A stretch of 50,257 nucleotides of DNA from Acidobacteriota bacterium (GTDB lineage Bacteria > Acidobacteriota > Terriglobia > Terriglobales > Acidobacteriaceae), in assembly GCA_019351975.1 (NCBI GenBank), contig JABBOG010000019.1, forward strand, positions 1 to 50,257, read 5' to 3'. A program made the translations under genes and the position numbers. Positions 33,650 to 42,026 of the stretch are shown piece by piece. A model generated the notes under the pieces. The model searched no databases and had not been told where the DNA came from. It was given only the letters and a program-made list of their open reading frames with translations. The number at the start of each line of letters is the position of its first letter. The first letter of the stretch is position 1.

Positions 33650-34759
33650 ATGTTTGACTCTGTTCCTTTGATGCCACATGCCGTTTGCTGGCGCGCTGAT
33701 CAGCGCCTGATCTGGGTAATGGCAGTCACAAATGCAATCACCTTTATCAGTTACGTGAGCATTTGCGCGACGTTGCTATTTCTTGCCCGGAAGACGAGGG
33801 CAGCGGCATCGCGTGATTGGGGATACTTCGCCGTCGGATTCGCGCTATTTATCGTGGCGTGCGGATCGACCCACCTGATGGAGGTGGTGACCACCTGGGT
33901 ACCATGGTTCTGGATCGATGCTACAGTCAATGCGCTAACTGCGGTGCTCTCAGCATGGGTTGCGTTTATGCTGATACGGCGAGCAGGCGCGATCCATTTT
34001 GGCATCAATGACTATGCCAGCAGACTGCTGAATACGGAAAAAGAAAAACGCCAGATGCTGGACAGCCTGCTGGCGGCGCAAAAGCTTGAGGAATGGAGCA
34101 GGATGTCTGCCGCGGTTTCGCATGAAATCGCCAATCCGCTCGAGGCCATCCAGAATCTGCTCTATCTGGTGCGCTCCACCGATGGTGTAAGCGACGAGAT
34201 TGTGCAGCTGACCCAGACCGCCTCTGATGAGGCGGACAGGGTGCTTACAATATCGCGTTCCACTCTCAGTTTTTTCCGCCAGGGTACGCAGCCCGAGGTA
34301 ACCGATCTGCTTGTCGCCGCGGAAGGCGTGCACTTTCTCATCGACGCCGCGCTGCATCGACGGGAGATCAGCTTCGAGCGGCAATCCAGTGGTGACACCA
34401 AAGTTGAAGCACTGCCCGGTGAGCCCCGCCAGGTGCTGCTCAATCTTGTACGCAATGCGTACGAGGCCACAACCAGGCCAGGAGCAAAGGTCTCCGTGAC
34501 TCTGACGGGTGCTGAAAACGGCGTCGAGATTATCGTAGAAGACCAGGGATCCGGCATCGACGCGATGATTCTCCCCAAACTCTTCCAGTTCGGCGTGTCC
34601 AGCAAGGGAGAAAATGGCAACGGCATGGGACTCTGGGCGGTCAAGCAAATCCTCAACCGTCACGGCGGCAATATCCGCGTGTACTCTGAGGTCAGCAAAG
34701 GAACACGATTTATTCTCTGGTGGCCGCGGCGCTTTCTTGCTCCAAGAGAGATCATCTAG
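33650..34759 (+). CDS. Sensor histidine kinase with ethylene-receptor-like membrane domain
   Basis: 369 residues. The N-terminal three-span domain resembles plant ETR1 and cyanobacterial Etr1: MPHAVCW, then VTNAITFISYVSICATLLFLARK, FALFIVACGSTHLMEVVTTW and ALTAVLSAWVAFML (residues about 8-109). Aligned to ETR1, the copper-binding Cys65 and His69 are kept (C71, H75), as are Tyr32 and Ile35 (Y35, I38), but Asp25 is Asn28 and Pro36 is Cys39. There is no GAF domain; a short coiled linker (residues 115-150) leads to the kinase: H-box SAAVSHEIANPLEAI with His158, N-box LLNLVRNAYEAT, G1 EDQGSGI, G2 NGNGMGLWAVKQI. Catalytic residues are complete. No response regulator lies next to it. Ligand unknown: ethylene, copper or redox state are possibilities, not conclusions. 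Confidence 0.9.
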   Translation: MFDSVPLMPHAVCWRADQRLIWVMAVTNAITFISYVSICATLLFLARKTRAAASRDWGYFAVGFALFIVACGSTHLMEVVTTWVPWFWIDATVNALTAVLSAWVAFMLIRRAGAIHFGINDYASRLLNTEKEKRQMLDSLLAAQKLEEWSRMSAAVSHEIANPLEAIQNLLYLVRSTDGVSDEIVQLTQTASDEADRVLTISRSTLSFFRQGTQPEVTDLLVAAEGVHFLIDAALHRREISFERQSSGDTKVEALPGEPRQVLLNLVRNAYEATTRPGAKVSVTLTGAENGVEIIVEDQGSGIDAMILPKLFQFGVSSKGENGNGMGLWAVKQILNRHGGNIRVYSEVSKGTRFILWWPRRFLAPREII

Positions 34760-34766
34760 CCGCACC

Positions 34767-35717
34767 TTATTGGTGAGCTGCCATCAGCGTCATGAACCGT
34801 TGGAACCCTTGCCTCTGAGCCGCAGCGTTTGCGGCGTCGGCGTCCGGCGCTTCTCCCGCACGCATAAAGCCATGCCCCGCACCGGCATAGATCACCGGTT
34901 CATAGACCTTTCCGGCAGCCTTCATGTCCGTTATCGTCTGCGGAACCGTGGCGGAGATTCTTGCGTCATTGCCTGCATAAAACCCATAGACCGGGGCCGT
35001 GATGTTTTTCATCGCAGCAGCCGGTGGCGGTGGCCCGTAGAACACAAATGCAGCAGAGAGGTCACGCCGATGCGTGGCGAAGAGAAACGACTTGCCGCCG
35101 CCCCAGCAGAAGCCCGCCACATTTAACTTACCGTTCGATGCCGCGAGATTCTTCGCGTAGTCTGCGGCAGCATCCAGATCGCCAAGCACCTGCGCGTCCG
35201 GCAGCGAAGAAACAGCTTTAATGACGGCACCCTGATCCGGAAACGCCGCTGTACCGCCTGGCTGTGCCACGACGTAGGGAGCACCGGCAGAATTCAGAGT
35301 TGCCTCCATGTGGGCGTGATCCATGGGCGCTGGAGCGGCCGCCGCGCTGGTCTTTGTTCCGGGCGACGACGACGAAGCGGGTGCTGCCAGTCCGCTGAGA
35401 AGATCCGGCTCGACGACAATATAACCGGACGCAGCAATCTGATCTGCCATCTCGCGGGCCCAGTCGCTCAGGCCGAAGATCTCGTGGATCATCACCACCG
35501 CTGGCGCTTTGTCCTTCACTTCAGGATAGACGACCCACGCCTGCAGCCTTCGTCCACTCGGCTCCGTGATGGTGACATACTCTCCATGACGCGGGCTGTT
35601 ATCCAGCGCAGCCTTCGCCCAAGCCTGCGCCGAGCATGAAAGTGAAGCCGCAACTGTTGCTAGAACCAGACCTACCGAAAACGTCACAACGGGGAACAGC
35701 TTTCTCACTCGCATCAT
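34767..35717 (-). CDS. Secreted dienelactone hydrolase family protein
   Basis: About 316 residues. Seen: signal peptide LFPVVTFSVGLVLATVAAS with likely cleavage near SAQA, then the hydrolase fold with VVMIHEIFGLSDWAREMAD (Glu of the DLH triad region), nucleophile Cys in VAGFCWGGGKSF, GNDARISATVP and the catalytic His in YAGAGHGFMR. A low-complexity insert of about 50 residues (Pro/Ala/Ser/Met-rich) separates GYIVVEPDLLSG from the core. Export is unusual for classical dienelactone hydrolase, which is cytoplasmic, but is common in homologues of soil bacteria. Start: ATG 35717, as an in-frame upstream start at 35759 would add a charged lead. It ends eight bases from the kinase stop, convergent with it. 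Confidence 0.85.
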   Translation of the reverse strand: MMRVRKLFPVVTFSVGLVLATVAASLSCSAQAWAKAALDNSPRHGEYVTITEPSGRRLQAWVVYPEVKDKAPAVVMIHEIFGLSDWAREMADQIAASGYIVVEPDLLSGLAAPASSSSPGTKTSAAAAPAPMDHAHMEATLNSAGAPYVVAQPGGTAAFPDQGAVIKAVSSLPDAQVLGDLDAAADYAKNLAASNGKLNVAGFCWGGGKSFLFATHRRDLSAAFVFYGPPPPAAAMKNITAPVYGFYAGNDARISATVPQTITDMKAAGKVYEPVIYAGAGHGFMRAGEAPDADAANAAAQRQGFQRFMTLMAAHQ

Positions 35718-35784
35718 GCCAGCGAGTCTACGTTGCGCCGCCACCCTTCTGCAATGCAAAAGTGACAGGGCTCTTCAGTCTGGT

Positions 35785-36261
35785 CTATACGGTGGCTGCG
35801 AGCGTCTCTGCAAGTTCTCCGACGATGGGGATATGGTACCGCTCGCCCTTGCTTGCCTTGATGATGGCGATCAGCCAGAACACAAATAGCAACAGCCCCA
35901 GCACGGCGCGGATCATCATGCCAATGGTTCCCATGAATCCGAAGATGATGCTTCCGGCCATCTCTACCAGCGTCAGCACAATGCACTGCCACGAGTGAAA
36001 ACGGATGAAATCGTTGTGCTTATAGGGCTCGATGACAAGAAAGATCAGCGCCGGAATGAACGTGATGTACGCAAGCGCCGCGATCGTGTTCGTCGATGGA
36101 CCTGCAGCCTTTGTGTAGGGTGGATACTGCGTCGGAGGCACATAGCCCGGGGGTGGATACCCGCCAGCGGGCGGAGGGTAGTTCGGGCTTGGCGGTCCCC
36201 ACGCAGGATCGCCCGATGCAGCCGGTGGAACTTCTCCAGGCCCTGTTGGAAACTCGTCCAT
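35785..36261 (-). CDS. DUF4870-like small membrane protein
   Basis: 158 residues. Seen: a Pro/Gly/Tyr-rich N-terminal part of about 55 residues (NYPPPAGGYPPPGYVPP), then NTIAALAYITFIPALIFLVIEPYKHNDFIRFHSWQ over residues about 62-96, the DUF4870/Tic20-like signature with the F-x-R-F-H-S-x-Q motif, and two further spans. Three membrane segments in all. Function unknown. Start: ATG 36261 after ggtgag. It lies 67 bases before the dienelactone hydrolase and 107 bases after the AIM24 gene, all on the minus strand. Confidence 0.8.
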   Translation of the reverse strand: MDEFPTGPGEVPPAASGDPAWGPPSPNYPPPAGGYPPPGYVPPTQYPPYTKAAGPSTNTIAALAYITFIPALIFLVIEPYKHNDFIRFHSWQCIVLTLVEMAGSIIFGFMGTIGMMIRAVLGLLLFVFWLIAIIKASKGERYHIPIVGELAETLAATV

Positions 36262-36368
36262 GAGCTCACCCCATTCCATCTGCGAATAAAGATGCGATGC
36301 CGCATTTGTATCACGACGGGATACCTACTGGAACAAGTTTTCCCCCAGGGTTGCTCGCCGTCCGCGCC

Positions 36369-37130
36369 CTATCGATTGTCGAACATGCTGCCAACGATCC
36401 CGCCCAGCACGGCCGCCGTTCCGACACTCTTTGCGTCGTTATTCCCGGACGGAAGATACGGCTGCAGCGCATGGGCCAGATTCGCGAGCGGCAGCGTCTG
36501 CAGCCAGACGCGCCCGGGACCTGTAAGCGCGGCGAGAAAGATACCGTCCGCGCCGAAAAACATATTCCGGATGCCCTGAATGCGTGTGATCTGGAAGCTC
36601 ACACTGGCCTGGAATGCTCCAACGTGGCCGGGATGGACGCGCAGCGTCTCACCGGCCTGAAGATCGCGAACAACCACCTCGCCGCCCAACTCCAGCCACG
36701 CCGTTCCAACGCCAGTCACCTTCTGGAGCAGGAAGCCGTCTCCGCCAAAGATACCGGCGCCAAGCGACTGCTGAAAGCCAACACTGAGCTGAATCTGCGG
36801 CGTCGCGCAAAGGAATCCGTGCCTGTGAATCAGAAACTCGTGGCCGGGACCCACCTCAATCGGAAGGATGTGGCCAGGAATCTTGGCCGCAAACGCAACC
36901 TCGCCGGGATACCCTTGCGCTGTGTACTCGGTCATGAACAGGGTTCCGCCGCCAGCAACGCGCTTGATTGCGCCAAAGATCCCGCCGCCGCCGGCCATCT
37001 GCGTGTGTGTGGTCATCGCGATGGTTTGAGTCATCCAACTCAGCTCTCCAGCCTCGGAGATCAGGCTCTCGCCCGGCTGTAGCAGCGCCTCCAGTACCGG
37101 CATGGTGGATCCCACAATTCTGCTTTGCAT
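36369..37130 (-). CDS. AIM24/TIGR00266 family protein
   Basis: 253 residues. Seen: SRIVGSTMPVLEALLQPGESLISEAGELSWM at the start (residues about 3-33), then MTTHTQMAGGGGIFGAIKRVAGGGTLFMTEYTA, PGHILPIEV, FLCATPQIQLSVG, GIFGGDGFLLQKVTG and GAFQASVSFQI, a double-stranded beta-helix fold with many Gly turns. Role unknown; homologues occur in bacteria, archaea and yeast mitochondria. Start: ggggagga lies seven bases before ATG 37130, which matches where family proteins begin; the open frame runs to 37223 but that extension has no RBS. Confidence 0.87.
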   Translation of the reverse strand: MQSRIVGSTMPVLEALLQPGESLISEAGELSWMTQTIAMTTHTQMAGGGGIFGAIKRVAGGGTLFMTEYTAQGYPGEVAFAAKIPGHILPIEVGPGHEFLIHRHGFLCATPQIQLSVGFQQSLGAGIFGGDGFLLQKVTGVGTAWLELGGEVVVRDLQAGETLRVHPGHVGAFQASVSFQITRIQGIRNMFFGADGIFLAALTGPGRVWLQTLPLANLAHALQPYLPSGNNDAKSVGTAAVLGGIVGSMFDNR

Positions 37131-37228
37131 CCTGAAGTCCTCCCCCTTCGCTGTCCAGCTCATCGGATTGCGAAGTGTTCCACCATATCCTACGATAGTC
37201 AGATCGTCGAAGTTCCTCCGCATGCAAC

Positions 37229-37275
37229 AAAAAAAAGGCTATCGGGCATGTGAACTCGCCCGATAGCCTTTTCGT
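37229..37275. terminator. Bidirectional Rho-independent terminator
   Basis: ggctatcgggc (37237-37247) pairs with gcccgatagcc (37258-37268). It is preceded by eight A and followed by ttttcgtttt, so it works on either strand; on the minus strand it ends the secreted-protein gene whose stop is at 37326. Confidence 0.85.
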
Positions 37276-37325
37276 TTTGTCGCCAGTAAGCGCTCTGGAT
37301 CATACGGTCCGCGCGCTTCCCCGAT

Positions 37326-38630
37326 CTACCAGTAGGTAAAGTTCATGTTGTCTGCGTACAGGGTGTACGGCGACTGCTTGACGTTGCCATCCATCTGGAA
37401 GTTGACCGTCATGCCGTACCAAACCTGCGGAACGGAGAATGGAGGGACAGTTGTATTAATGTTGTTGACGACGCCATTCACCGTGATCGTTTGGTACAGA
37501 AGGTCGTTATTGGGTTCCCGCTGAACCTGAATCACGACATGGTTCCATGCCGCGTTGTTCAGATTGCACGCCACGCCGGTGGAGAACCAGTGCGCATGCA
37601 CGTTATCCCAAATGTCCCAGGACTGATCGCCGAGGTGGTTGCACTGCGTTCCCCATTCCATACCAATGCCGTTCGCATACCAGTTCACGTCCAGCTCCAA
37701 GGATTGCGTGACCGACAAATTCGTCACATAGACCTCGGTGTCCAACGTGAAGTTGTGGATCGCAGGGAGGATTAGGTGCTGTGCATCGTTGAGCCCCTGT
37801 GTATTGCCCTGTCCAAGCACCGGATTCGAGAACAGCACATCCGAATAGGGCGTAACGCCACCCAAATTGAACTGCGTGGAGTTACCGCTCAATGACACCG
37901 AACTATTGTTCTGATTCATCGACCAGTTCACCTGGTTATTGCAGGGTGCATTGCAGATATTGTCCAGCGGTGCCAGTTCGCCCCACTGATTCCATCCACT
38001 CAGGCTTTGTACGTTGTAAATGGTCTTGGACGCTGCGCCGCCAACCGTAAGGTTTACCTGCTGCTTCGTGACGCCTCCGCAGTTGTCCCAAGCCTGTACG
38101 ACCGTAGTATGGCTTCCCGCGGCCAATGCAACCTGGGCACTCAGCTTGGATCCAGGCCCCTGGTACATCAGATTGTTGTCAACGTACACGCCTGTCGCTG
38201 CGACACCCTTCGCGCAGCTGGAACTCGCTGTCGCTAGGAACGCCGTAGGTGAGGAAACTGTGCTGCCGCTGAGCGGCAACGTAACAGCAATGCTGTCCTG
38301 TGTTGCCGATGCTACGTTTAACTGCATCGGTGTTAATGTTGCGCCGCCACAGTAATCCCATTCCTGAACCGCAACGTTGTGCTTGCCCGATGCAAGGGGC
38401 AGGCTGGTATTGAGCTTAATGCCGTCAACAACATATTCCAGCTTGTTATCGACGTAGATGCCCATGCTCGCAACGCCCTTCGAGCACGTCGTTGTGTTCG
38501 CTGTCGCAGAAAATTGTACGGTGGAGCTCACTGTTTGTCCGTTGGTTGGGCTGCTGACGAGAACTGTTCCTGAGGCAGGCAACGCCAGCGCCAGGGGAAG
38601 CATCATAAGGAAATAGGAATAGATTTTCAT
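37326..38630 (-). CDS. Secreted protein with two Ig-like modules and a lectin-like C-terminal domain
   Basis: 434 residues. Seen: signal peptide (FLMMLPLALALPASG), then two homologous modules of about 85 residues, starting VLVSSPTNGQTVSSTVQF and IAVTLPLSGSTVSSPTAF. Each has a Cys near CSKGVA/CAKGVA, the segment GIYVDNKL/GVYVDNNL and a second Cys in EWDYCGG/AWDNCGG, so each may hold one disulfide. The C-terminal 220 residues are Asn/Trp-rich beta sequence (NVQSLSGWNQWGELAP, NNAAWNHVVIQVQREPNN, WYGMTVNFQMDG), similar in texture to concanavalin-like or carbohydrate-binding jelly-rolls. No catalytic motif is recognised. Likely a cell-surface or extracellular glycan-binding protein. ATG 38630 has no strong RBS. 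A terminator follows. Confidence 0.78.
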   Translation of the reverse strand: MKIYSYFLMMLPLALALPASGTVLVSSPTNGQTVSSTVQFSATANTTTCSKGVASMGIYVDNKLEYVVDGIKLNTSLPLASGKHNVAVQEWDYCGGATLTPMQLNVASATQDSIAVTLPLSGSTVSSPTAFLATASSSCAKGVAATGVYVDNNLMYQGPGSKLSAQVALAAGSHTTVVQAWDNCGGVTKQQVNLTVGGAASKTIYNVQSLSGWNQWGELAPLDNICNAPCNNQVNWSMNQNNSSVSLSGNSTQFNLGGVTPYSDVLFSNPVLGQGNTQGLNDAQHLILPAIHNFTLDTEVYVTNLSVTQSLELDVNWYANGIGMEWGTQCNHLGDQSWDIWDNVHAHWFSTGVACNLNNAAWNHVVIQVQREPNNDLLYQTITVNGVVNNINTTVPPFSVPQVWYGMTVNFQMDGNVKQSPYTLYADNMNFTYW

Positions 38631-39155
38631 TCGTGGCCTCTTGGGTGGTTTTGGTCTGGGAGGCAGATTGAACCGGGTGGGCTATGGGTCGCGCCAGTTG
38701 CTCACTCGGCTTATTTATTCTCCGGGCTGTTCCAAGGGCCAGACACAGTTGCATCTGGCGCTGCTTCGACAGCCTCTGGTGTATTTATCGGCAAAGGGAG
38801 ATACTTCGCCGCACTCAAATTACATCGCTCGCACTCTGTGGTGTCTGAGCGGTTTAGAAGCCTCGTAGGCTTCCTCTTCATGACCCGACTGCTTGAATCA
38901 GGTGAGACAACTAAATTGGCTGTGTCTGCATCATAGCACTCTGTCGCCTATAGCCGTCAATTATTTCAAGAACTTCGCCCTTTAGAATGTGTCGTCGCGC
39001 GAATCATCGACGACGCCCCGCTTCTTGATCCGCCATCAGCCTAAAAATACTTCAACAGACTCCTTTTGTTGTTACAGTTTGTTCATTTCTTATCGAATCG
39101 CCGCGACACGTCTTACACTATTGTTCGAACGTATCGATCGTGGAGATCAGCCAGC
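38631..39155. other. Intergenic region between divergent genes
   Basis: 525 bases between the start of the secreted Ig-like protein (minus) and cytochrome c (plus). No ORF with protein-like texture was found. The region is AT-richer than its surroundings, as expected of two promoters, but no riboswitch, tRNA or clear operator was recognised. Confidence 0.5.
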
Positions 39156-39716
39156 ATGGCGGCAAGCAGATCAAAGGCATCAACCTCTAGCGGATTCCTG
39201 AAGTTCATTCTCGGCTTCATCTTTGCTTTTGTCGTTCTCTTCGTAGGCGCATGGATCTATCTCAAATTCGGTAACCCTCCTGTCGCTGTTGCAGATACCC
39301 CATTCCCGTACGAGAAGCAAATCGTGCACATTCCATTGAACGCACGCATCGACCGCCAAATGCAGCAGCCGCCCTATGGCATCAGTGAAGATGTTTACGA
39401 AACGGGGGCGCAGGTCTATCAAACCCGTTGTGCCTTCTGCCACGGCGACCCCGGCGCTCCCGCCATCGACGCCAAGTGGATGTACCCGTCTGCTCCCCAA
39501 TTGTGGAAAAAGCATGCAAATCGCGACGTCGTCGGCGTCAGCGACGACGAGCCCGGTGAGACCTATTGGAAGGTAAAGAACGGCATACGTCTTACGGGTA
39601 TGCCATCGTTCGAGCACACACTCACCAACGACCAAATGTGGGACGTTACCCTGCTTTTGAAACATGCCAATGAACAACTCCCCGATCCTGTCATTGCTTT
39701 GCTGAAGACGAAATGA
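39156..39716 (+). CDS. Membrane-anchored class I cytochrome c
   Basis: 186 residues. Seen: one N-terminal span FILGFIFAFVVLFVGAWIYL, then a periplasmic part with QVYQTRCAFCHGDPG, the CxxCH heme site, PSAPQLWKKHANRD, GETYWKVKNGIRLTGMPSFEHTL in which Met is the probable sixth ligand, and WDVTLLLKHANEQLP. One heme only. It resembles the mono-heme subunits or donors of acidobacterial respiratory chains, but no oxidase or reductase gene lies next to it. Start: ATG 39156 after tggaga; the longer frame from 39066 lacks support. A small hairpin (ctcct/aggag, about 39728-39743) follows. Confidence 0.87.
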   Translation: MAASRSKASTSSGFLKFILGFIFAFVVLFVGAWIYLKFGNPPVAVADTPFPYEKQIVHIPLNARIDRQMQQPPYGISEDVYETGAQVYQTRCAFCHGDPGAPAIDAKWMYPSAPQLWKKHANRDVVGVSDDEPGETYWKVKNGIRLTGMPSFEHTLTNDQMWDVTLLLKHANEQLPDPVIALLKTK

Positions 39717-39842
39717 GCCGATCTGCTCCTTTCGATAGGAGAAGGATGTGCTTGAGGTCAGCGGCATGCGACAGAATCGCTAAGTCTATCTCTGCTCTTG
39801 TCCTCGGCACCAGGCAACACACCCTGTACACTGGTCGATAGC

Positions 39843-40547
39843 ATGTACAAAAGAATCCTCCTCAAGCTCTCCGGGGAAGCCCTGGCCGCCGGCCGTGGCT
39901 TCGGCGTCGACGCAGTCTTCGTTAGCGCAGTCGCAAACGAAATCGCCGAAGCCGCCCGCTCTGGTTGCCAGATTGGCATCGTCGTTGGCGGCGGAAATTT
40001 CTTCCGCGGCGTCGCCGAACAGGCCATCCACATGGATCGCGTTGCTGCAGACCACATGGGCATGCTCTCCACCGTCATCAACGCCATTGCGCTTCAGGAT
40101 GCTATCGAGAAGACCGGCATTCACGTCCGCGTGATGAGCGCCATCCAGATGCACCAGGTGGCGGAGCCATACATCCGCCGCCGCGCTGTGCGTCATCTGG
40201 AAAAGGGCCGCGTCGTCATCTTCGCCGCCGGCACCGGCAACCCTTACTTCTCCACCGATACCGCCGCCAGCCTCCGCGCCATGGAGATCGGTGCCGAAGT
40301 GCTGCTCAAAGCCACCAGCGTCGACGGCATCTACACCGCAGACCCCAAAAAAGACGCAACAGCCACCAAGTACGACCAGATTACCTACATGGACATCCTC
40401 AAGCTTGGCCTACAGGTCATGGATACGACCGCGGTTTCGCTTTGCAAAGACAACAACTTGCCTATGATCATCTTCTCCATGCGCGAGCGCGGCAACATCC
40501 TCCGCGTCATCGAAGGCGAAAAGCTAGGCTCCCTGGTGACAGCGTAG
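39843..40547 (+). CDS. pyrH: UMP kinase
   Basis: Phosphorylates UMP to UDP; amino-acid-kinase fold, normally hexameric. Seen: [85 protein letters not shown] (residues about 113-149), [16 protein letters not shown] and [20 protein letters not shown]. Length 234 is normal. Start: ATG 39843; no strong RBS is seen before it. In most bacteria it follows tsf and precedes frr; here tsf is 6.7 kb upstream and frr is not in the window. Confidence 0.96.
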   Translation: MYKRILLKLSGEALAAGRGFGVDAVFVSAVANEIAEAARSGCQIGIVVGGGNFFRGVAEQAIHMDRVAADHMGMLSTVINAIALQDAIEKTGIHVRVMSAIQMHQVAEPYIRRRAVRHLEKGRVVIFAAGTGNPYFSTDTAASLRAMEIGAEVLLKATSVDGIYTADPKKDATATKYDQITYMDILKLGLQVMDTTAVSLCKDNNLPMIIFSMRERGNILRVIEGEKLGSLVTA

Positions 40548-40593
40548 CGTTCAAACATCCCATCCCTTTGAGTAGCATAGAGAGGCCGCCGCG

Positions 40594-41871
40594 TTGACGC
40601 GAAACTGCAAATTTATCCTCTTCATTCTTGGATTGTTCGTGGTCGCTGTCGTTGCCTTGACGAGCTCAAGCGGTACAGATATCACATCTTCCTACATCAG
40701 CTGTCGTCTTGTTCTCACGGGCAAAGCTGCACATTTGTATGCCTACGATCCGACCTCCTTCAATGCCGTGTCAGACAAAGTGTGGCTCCAGATTGCCGCA
40801 TCAAAGGGCGTCAACCCACGTGTAGTGCTCTCGCCGTTTGTGCAGACGCCGCTGTGGCCGTATATCCTCCAGCCACTCTGTGCCGGAATGTCATTTCCAG
40901 CCTTCAATCTCTTCTTTGAGATCGTTCTTGCAAGTTGCTTCGCAGCACTCATTTGGCTTACGGGTCGGCACTGGACCTACAAGTTCTTCACGCCGCTCTG
41001 GGTTTCGTCAATCTGCGTTCTATGGATCAAGGCAGATCCATTGCGCGATGCTCTACAACTTACGAACACGCATGCGATTTTTTTAGTGCTAACGCTGCTC
41101 GCAATCCTCTGGGCGCGGTCAGGAAAACCAATGCTGGCTGGTGCCAGCCTTGCTATGGCCGCTGTCGTGAAGATTACTCCCGCAGTCTTCCTAATCTATT
41201 GGTTGGTGACGAAGCAAAAGAAGGCCGCTGTGAGCTTCGTACTTTGGTCTGCCGCTCTCTTCATCATTACGGTCGCAGCATCCGGTAAGGTCATCACGCT
41301 AGATTATCTTCACAGCATGTCCCGCGTTTCGCATATCTTGCTGCTCTCCGACGGCAACCAATCGTTGGCCGCATGGTGGATGGGATATAGATATCCTCCA
41401 TCTTGGGTGATGGGCTTCCGTAGCTTACCCATGCCTGCTGCCTTGTCCATGATTAGTTCTCTCTTTGTCGTATTGTCTGCAATCGTTGGCGGATACTACG
41501 ACCTTCGAGTCTCGCCATTGAACTCTAAAGTGCCACCATACGGGGCTGTGATCGCCTTCATTGGCGCCACAATTTTTACGCCCATCGCCTGGGGCCACTA
41601 TTACATCCTGTTGGTTATTCCGATGATTCTTCTCCTTGACGATTACCTAAGAGACCCGTCCGTTCCGCTAATAGCGTGTCTCGCCGCCATTTTCCTTTTG
41701 GCAAATACAAAAGTTTTGCTGCGCCAACTCCGCTATCTGCACCTGCCAGCTTCGCACGTTGAACGCGGAGAGTTTTACGCTGGCTTAGTTGCTATTTTTT
41801 CCATGCTCTTCCTTTTCAAACGAAGACTCCAATCTTCCGCTCTACCGACAAACTCGGCTGTGAACTTGTGA
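40594..41871 (+). CDS. GT87-like (DUF2029) membrane glycosyltransferase
   Basis: 425 residues, about ten spans. Seen: an N-terminal span, SSYISCRLVLTGKAAHLYAYDP in the first periplasmic loop, LQLTNTHAIFLVLTLLAILWARSGKPMLAGASLAMAAVVKITPAVFLIYWL read over residues about 155-205 in which the A-x-x-x-K-I-T-P element is the DUF2029/GT87 hallmark, and FTPIAWGHYYILLVIPMIL near the end. The family uses polyprenyl-phosphate mannose or similar donors. The usual acidic residue of the first loop is less evident here. Start: TTG 40594 after agagagg. It follows pyrH by 46 bases but is unrelated to it in function. Lower GC than its neighbours. Confidence 0.75.
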   Translation: MTRNCKFILFILGLFVVAVVALTSSSGTDITSSYISCRLVLTGKAAHLYAYDPTSFNAVSDKVWLQIAASKGVNPRVVLSPFVQTPLWPYILQPLCAGMSFPAFNLFFEIVLASCFAALIWLTGRHWTYKFFTPLWVSSICVLWIKADPLRDALQLTNTHAIFLVLTLLAILWARSGKPMLAGASLAMAAVVKITPAVFLIYWLVTKQKKAAVSFVLWSAALFIITVAASGKVITLDYLHSMSRVSHILLLSDGNQSLAAWWMGYRYPPSWVMGFRSLPMPAALSMISSLFVVLSAIVGGYYDLRVSPLNSKVPPYGAVIAFIGATIFTPIAWGHYYILLVIPMILLLDDYLRDPSVPLIACLAAIFLLANTKVLLRQLRYLHLPASHVERGEFYAGLVAIFSMLFLFKRRLQSSALPTNSAVNL

Positions 41872-42026
41872 TTTAGTTTACTTCTTAAGTCTAGCAAGCT
41901 GGCATGGGTGACTATGCCAATCCTGCGGCACAAAGAATAGTCAGTGTTTCCGGGCCGATGTAGCGTTTTCCGCAGACTGCCGGGCTTGACAGCTTTTCGC
42001 CGTCCGCTTGGTCGCTCGTGTCCCTT

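Noticed and set aside
38631-39155. Riboswitch or small RNA in the 525-base gap
   Set aside because: I looked for c-di-GMP, cobalamin and similar cores on both strands and recognised none; a covariance-model search would decide it.
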